Shown one piece after another: positions 51,601-57,600 of a stretch of 64,000 nucleotides of DNA; the stretch's first letter is position 1; each line of letters starts with the position of its first letter. Position numbers and translations under genes: made by a program. Source of the DNA: Breviolum minutum Mf 1.05b.01 (taxonomy: Eukaryota; Sar; Dinophyceae; Suessiales; Symbiodiniaceae); NCBI GenBank assembly GCA_000507305.1, contig DF239564.1, forward strand, positions 63,566 to 127,565, written 5' to 3'. The notes below the pieces were generated by a model. It saw only the letters and a list, made by a program, of their open reading frames with translations. It was not told the DNA's origin and searched no databases.

Positions 51601-54600
51601 GATATATACACCTCAGAGCTTCTCCAGTGAAGCCAACAACAAATTGATGCTTGGAAAAACTCGGGAGGTGTGACCAATTGTGTGGTGAAATTTGATACCC
51701 AGTAGTTTTGATTTCCTAGCCATCTAAACATTGCATATATATACATGTATATATATATATAGTTAAACGTCATATCTTATCTCCATCTCCAACATTTCCT
51801 TGAAGCAACACACAGTTAATTTTTTCCGACAACAAGACACTCCGGAATGCCACTACCTGCCCAGCCAAAAGCATTCGGACCGTTGTTTTCGGTGTGACAC
51901 TGTTGCAAGGTGGGCCCCAAGCCGATCGGTTTTAAATGAAGTGACATGGGGCCCCCGGAAAAAAATGACCGGAAATACACCCCTGAAAACTAACATGTAC
52001 CCCCGAAAAAGGGACTATTTATACTATTTAAATAGTAGGGAATACATCTTCCAACCATTGATTTTCAGGGGACATGTTAGTTTTCAGGGGAGTAAATAGG
52101 GTTGTAACCCTACTTATAGAGGTTGTAACTCCATTTATAACGATCGTAGGGGCCCACCTTATGGGCATAGCAATTTCTTTTTCTGAGTTAACTATCATGA
52201 CTGGTCAACCTGCCTCACTCCAACGTATCCCCCCGTCAGAAACAAGGGTTTCATAAGGTTTTCTTAAGGGAAACCAACGGTTCGGGTGGGGGGGGTAGGT
52301 TGACATGTCATTCAAATAATTGGTACACCAGCCAGAAATCATGGAAACTGGTTGGTGGTTTCAACCCATCTGAAAATATTAGTCAAAATATTTGAAACCA
52401 CCACCCAGGAAAGGTTCATTGGGTTCACCCCCCCCCCCCCCCACACACCAAACCTGGCATCCTGAGTGAGGGGTAGATCCGACACATCTTCCACTGTAGT
52501 ATTGATTATGTAGAGCGGTCTGGTGGAACATACCTTAAGGTCAAAATAGGCAGAAATACCAAAAGGTAGATGAGTAAAGGCTGATTTTTTAACAATATGT
52601 AGGGACTGTGCCATCTATTTTTCCATTGCGGTACACCCTGGAAGATTAAGATGGAGTTTACAAATCACCCATTTCGAAAGGAAAATGATCTTCCAAACCT
52701 CCATGATTCTGTTCCATGTTAATCTTCCGGGGTGTACCCCTTTTTGTCCCAAAAATCAACAAAAAACAGGAAAGTGACAAAAAACACACCCAAAGGAGCC
52801 AAGAATTCACTCAATGGTTCTTTCCTGGTTCCCTTAATAGGTGGGATCGGTAGCATATAATCACCCAGAAGGCAAGGACAACAACCAGACAACCACTCCG
52901 CAGCCGTTTCACCACCATTTCTACCCCTTTCAAAACGGGAACCAACCAACCAACCACCATCATGGGTGGACCGCCTGCGGCCAGAACCTCAACATAACAC
53001 ACCAAGAAGGCCGCAATACCTGGGGAAAAAAGTGCTGGTCATTTTGCGCAGATTCGGTGTTCTCAGAAACCACTCGACTCATAGGGGACCCAACAGGGTC
53101 AATCCATGACCGACATAAGATGACTTGATGTGTGCTACTGCATGTTGATGGTTCAGGAATCCGGATATCAAGTTGATATGGAGAATATACCATTTTTTGC
53201 ATATGGATTTCGTAGATAACAGGTGGTTTTCTCGACGCATGAACCATCAACAGTATCATGTGTAGTGGGAGCAGTTCCTGACAATCAGGACCGCCATCTG
53301 AACAGCAAACCTTTAAGAGTTGAAGGTGTCCTTTACAAAATCGTTTCTAAATGATCCATGTGGATGTTTCCGAACATAGTGGTACCCCCAAATCATCCAT
53401 TTTAATAGGGTTTTCCATTATAAACCATCCATTTTGGGGTATCCCTATTTTTGGAAACACCCATGTCTATCTAACAAAATCACTATACGGTGAGGTATAC
53501 CAGCACCTTTAAAGGGATGCCTTCCTTAAACCCGAAAAGTGATGGCGAATTGACACCCTGAAACGCAACCATTTGGCAACCCCTTGAAGGTGCTGGTATA
53601 TATACATATTATATATTATCTGGCGCAAGTATAATATTTCACCAACCTGGATTTTCTTGAAAGAGAGAATTTCCCTTCCTTTGGCTACCTTCCGGCGTGA
53701 GGTCGTGTGACGCAATAATTTGACCAGGTTTTTACGCATGATCAAACCCATTTACATGTTGCATAACCAATGCCGGCCAATGCCCCCCTGAAACTCAGAT
53801 AGCACCTGAAAAAATAGGCTTTCCCAAAAGGAAAGGCAAAAATTCTTCCAAGCACCGGTTATGTTCTCTCAAGGGAGGGTATCTTTGCCTACATCCAGAA
53901 TTCAATGATTTTCTAGTTGGTGGTTTCAACCCAGTTGAAACATATTAGTCAAATTGGATCATTTTCCCCAAGTAGGGCTGAAAAATTAAAAAGTCTTTGA
54001 AACCACCACCCAGTCAATGATTTTGCCTACTGGCAAGATATGCCGCGCCATCCCCAAACCCCCAAAAAAGGTGAGATCTGAGACCTTCTAACTTGCCACA
54101 ATTTGCCAAGGAACTGGCTAAAGCCACCGCGACAGAGACCCACACCAGGTACCTCGGGGGTGTCACACCTTTAAGGTGCTGGAAAGTCACCTAAAAAAAA
54201 CTGGTGAACATTGGATCCACGTTTTGGAGTCTTATTAGCGCAAACTGTAAGCCATTTCGGGGAAATCAAGTTTACCCTTAAAAAAATAAACATAACATAA
54301 GCCTGCAAAATGGTCGTTGGAAGACGTTGGCCTTTCCTTTTGGGAAACACCGTAGTTTTCCGGTGCTACAGTATGTTAGTTTCAGGAAGGGTAAACTTGA
54401 TTTTGCCTACTAAATATGGAATGACACAAAAGTTTATTCAGGTTAGGCTGCTCGGCTGAGTGATCACCCAATGGTCACCCAAGAGAAGTGGTAATGTTAG
54501 CACAATGCATGTGTACACTCCTGTCAACTGATATAGCCATGGAAAATCCACCATTTTGATGATCTTTACCTTGGAAAGATGAGCATTTTCATGGGCTATG

Positions 54601-57600
54601 TTAGTTTCGGGGAGGGTGTACCTGGACTTTATTTTTTGGGCCTGGCTGTGAGTTGACGATCACTAGATTGACAAGTCAGAGTTCAAAAAATGACAGTGGG
54701 CATGGTTATTTTGAAGGACATCCTGCAGAATGACCACTGCTTGGAGTCGTCAAGAGATATTGGACTCAAAAAGGTGTTGCATTTGTGCTTCTTTTCGAAT
54801 ATACACACCTGAAAACTCATATGTCCTCCAAAAACGAGCTATTTCAATAGGAAAGGATCATTTTCCAACCATTGATTTTCAGGGGACCTTCGTTCGTTTT
54901 CCGGGAAGTAGGTTGGAATGATTGAGACATCGACGTGTGGTTTGAAGACCCCCAAGGCATATACGGTACATGTATATCAATGTAGATACATCTAAAGAAA
55001 TATATGAACTCGACATGTGAATCTCTACAACAATATGAAAAATGTGATAAAACTGTGTATATACAAATATAAATATCTAAAGTCAATACATATTCACATT
55101 TCAACATCATAGATGATATTGGGTAATGTAGAGGAGGAATCCTCCCTTCGACCAACGAATGGAAAATGGTCCATAGATGGATTCTTCCCTGGTTTTTCCA
55201 GGACGAAAATGTTCAGGTCATTTTGGGGACAGCTTGCCTTCCGGTACTCTCCAGTAAACTACCATAGCTGGCTGGAAATTCCAGGTCCCAGGCCTTAAAA
55301 GGAAATACATCTTCCAAGGGTCCATTTTCCATTGGCACTTCTAGTTTACCGGAGTGTAATACTAAACGACCAAACAAAAAGAGAGACCAACGATGACAAA
55401 TGTGTGGCAGCATGACGTCAATGTCTGTTGACAAAACAATAAGAATTCCCATTGCAGTGGCGAGTCAATACGGATTCTGCTATCGTCCTATTTTTTGAGA
55501 CTTTCAATGTAATCGAATCGAAGGTATTATGAATCAAATGCCCAACCCGAACCCCCCCTGAAGTTTGACAGCGAGTTTTCCCCTGAAAAGTCACCAGGCC
55601 CCAATAGGGAAGTAGTCTTCCAACTACACCCCGGAAAACTAACATGGAACCTGAAAATGAAGCCCTGGAAGAGGAGATTTCTATTAGAAACCATCATTTT
55701 CAGGTTCCATGTTAGTTTTCGGGGGGGTACCATTTTTCAGGGGAAAACTCGCTGTTCAACTTCAGGTGGTTTCCATCAGGAAGCTACAACCTCAACATGT
55801 ATCAAGCATCATTGATCAACATTCTCTACCCTGTGATTTTGGTGGTTTCAACCCATTTGAAAAATATTAGTCAAAATGAGAATAATCCCCAAATAGGGGT
55901 GAACATTAAAAAAAAATGAAATCACCACCCAGATGAACTGTGGGTTCTAAAAAGGTTCCTCATTTAGGCTATCACAGGGTTTTTGCCTTCAACCAATCAT
56001 CAACCAACTTTTGATCCCCCTACCGCCCGTAACATTAGGTATCAACCAACCAAACGTTGTTGTTCCCGTTCCCCATTTCTTCTAGATTCTCCCATATCTT
56101 CATCGCCCAGTTGCTGTTGCCAAACCTTAAGCATTTCAGTAAGTGAGCCCCCCCCCCCCAAAAAAAAATGCCAGCCTAAAGAAGGACCTTTCCCACAATA
56201 AACTAAGAAACATACTACATACCCTCCCTAAAACTAACAAAGCACCTGCCAGGAGGCCTTCCCAAAGGATGCTACATCTTCCAACCCCAGCGATTCAGGT
56301 GCTACTTTCGTTTCAGGGAGTGTAATCCGGTTGCGTAAAACAACTGGCTAGTGATAATGTGTTAACAAACGTTATCTATATATTGTATATTAATACACCC
56401 CTGAAAACTAACATGTCCCCTAAAAAAGGGACTATTTCAATAGGAAATACATCTTCCAACCATTGATTTTCATGGGACATGTTAGTTTTCCGGGGAGTAT
56501 CTTTCAGTGCCAGCAAGAGGCTGAACCATCTTTGGCTTGTCTATTATGCTTTTGGAACACCCCAAACAGCACGGCTCCTGATAAAATATAAACATGAGGG
56601 TATAGATGCTAAGTGGTCCCCTACTGTTGATGGAAGAAATCCTGCACCACTTGGGATGTATAAAACCCTGCAAATAATGGGATAAACTACCTATCAACTG
56701 GTGCAGGATTTCTTCCATCAACAGTCAACAGTAGTAAGATTAGATTTGGTGAGTGTACTCTGGTCATCTCACAATTTTGTCAAATATTCATATCTTCCAT
56801 GCTCAGTTCGTAAATACATGGAATGGAATACTCATCATGGAACTGAAGTAGTCAAGACAGTGTCAGCTAGTCAATTAGGGAAGTCCTGATGAACGAATCT
56901 TAGCATTTGCATAAGCTATCCCCCGAAAACTAACATCGATTAACAATAATTCCCAAACCTGAATCAAGGCGATGTTAGGGGGATTCCCTTACAATCACTA
57001 CATTTTGGGGTGACCAGCCGGCGGAAAAGGTCGCTGTAAAATCTATAGATGACCTAGACATATGGTGATGGAAATATCAACTTTTGATACTTTTACAATG
57101 AAGGTTGTGCTGAAAGATTAAGGGTCGCAAAATCCAGTAGCTTCCTACTAAAGCGAAGCAAGGGATGTGTTGAAATTGTTTTTTTTGGTCCAAGATTTCA
57201 ACAAAAAACCATTGTTACTTGTATACATACTCTATATCTGGAGGGTGCATATGAAAAACAAGCTGGTTGGTGGTTGAACCAACCCATTTGAAAAAAATCA
57301 GTAAAATTGGATCATTTCCCCAAGTCAGGGAAAAAAAAATGAAAACATAATTGAACACACCACCAAGCAAAATAGTGGCAAAAAAATACTCCCTATATAA
57401 CTGGGCACAAGGAAATCCCCAACAAATCCCCTAAACAACCTGTTTTTTTCATGGCTCTAAGGAGCAATTGAGTTTGTTCATCACCCGCACTACATTCATG
57501 ATACATTCAAGATCCCTGACCTTTCTACAATTCTTGCCCTCTCCCTTGACAAATCCGTCGGGACAGCATCACCCTTGTAGGTGGGGAACTTAGGATCAAA

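Noticed and set aside
55368..55424. Possible CLC exon on the minus strand ([20 protein letters not shown])
   Set aside because: Hydrophobic, but the acceptor is not AG|G and it is not needed once the exons at 54085 and 57948 join in phase.
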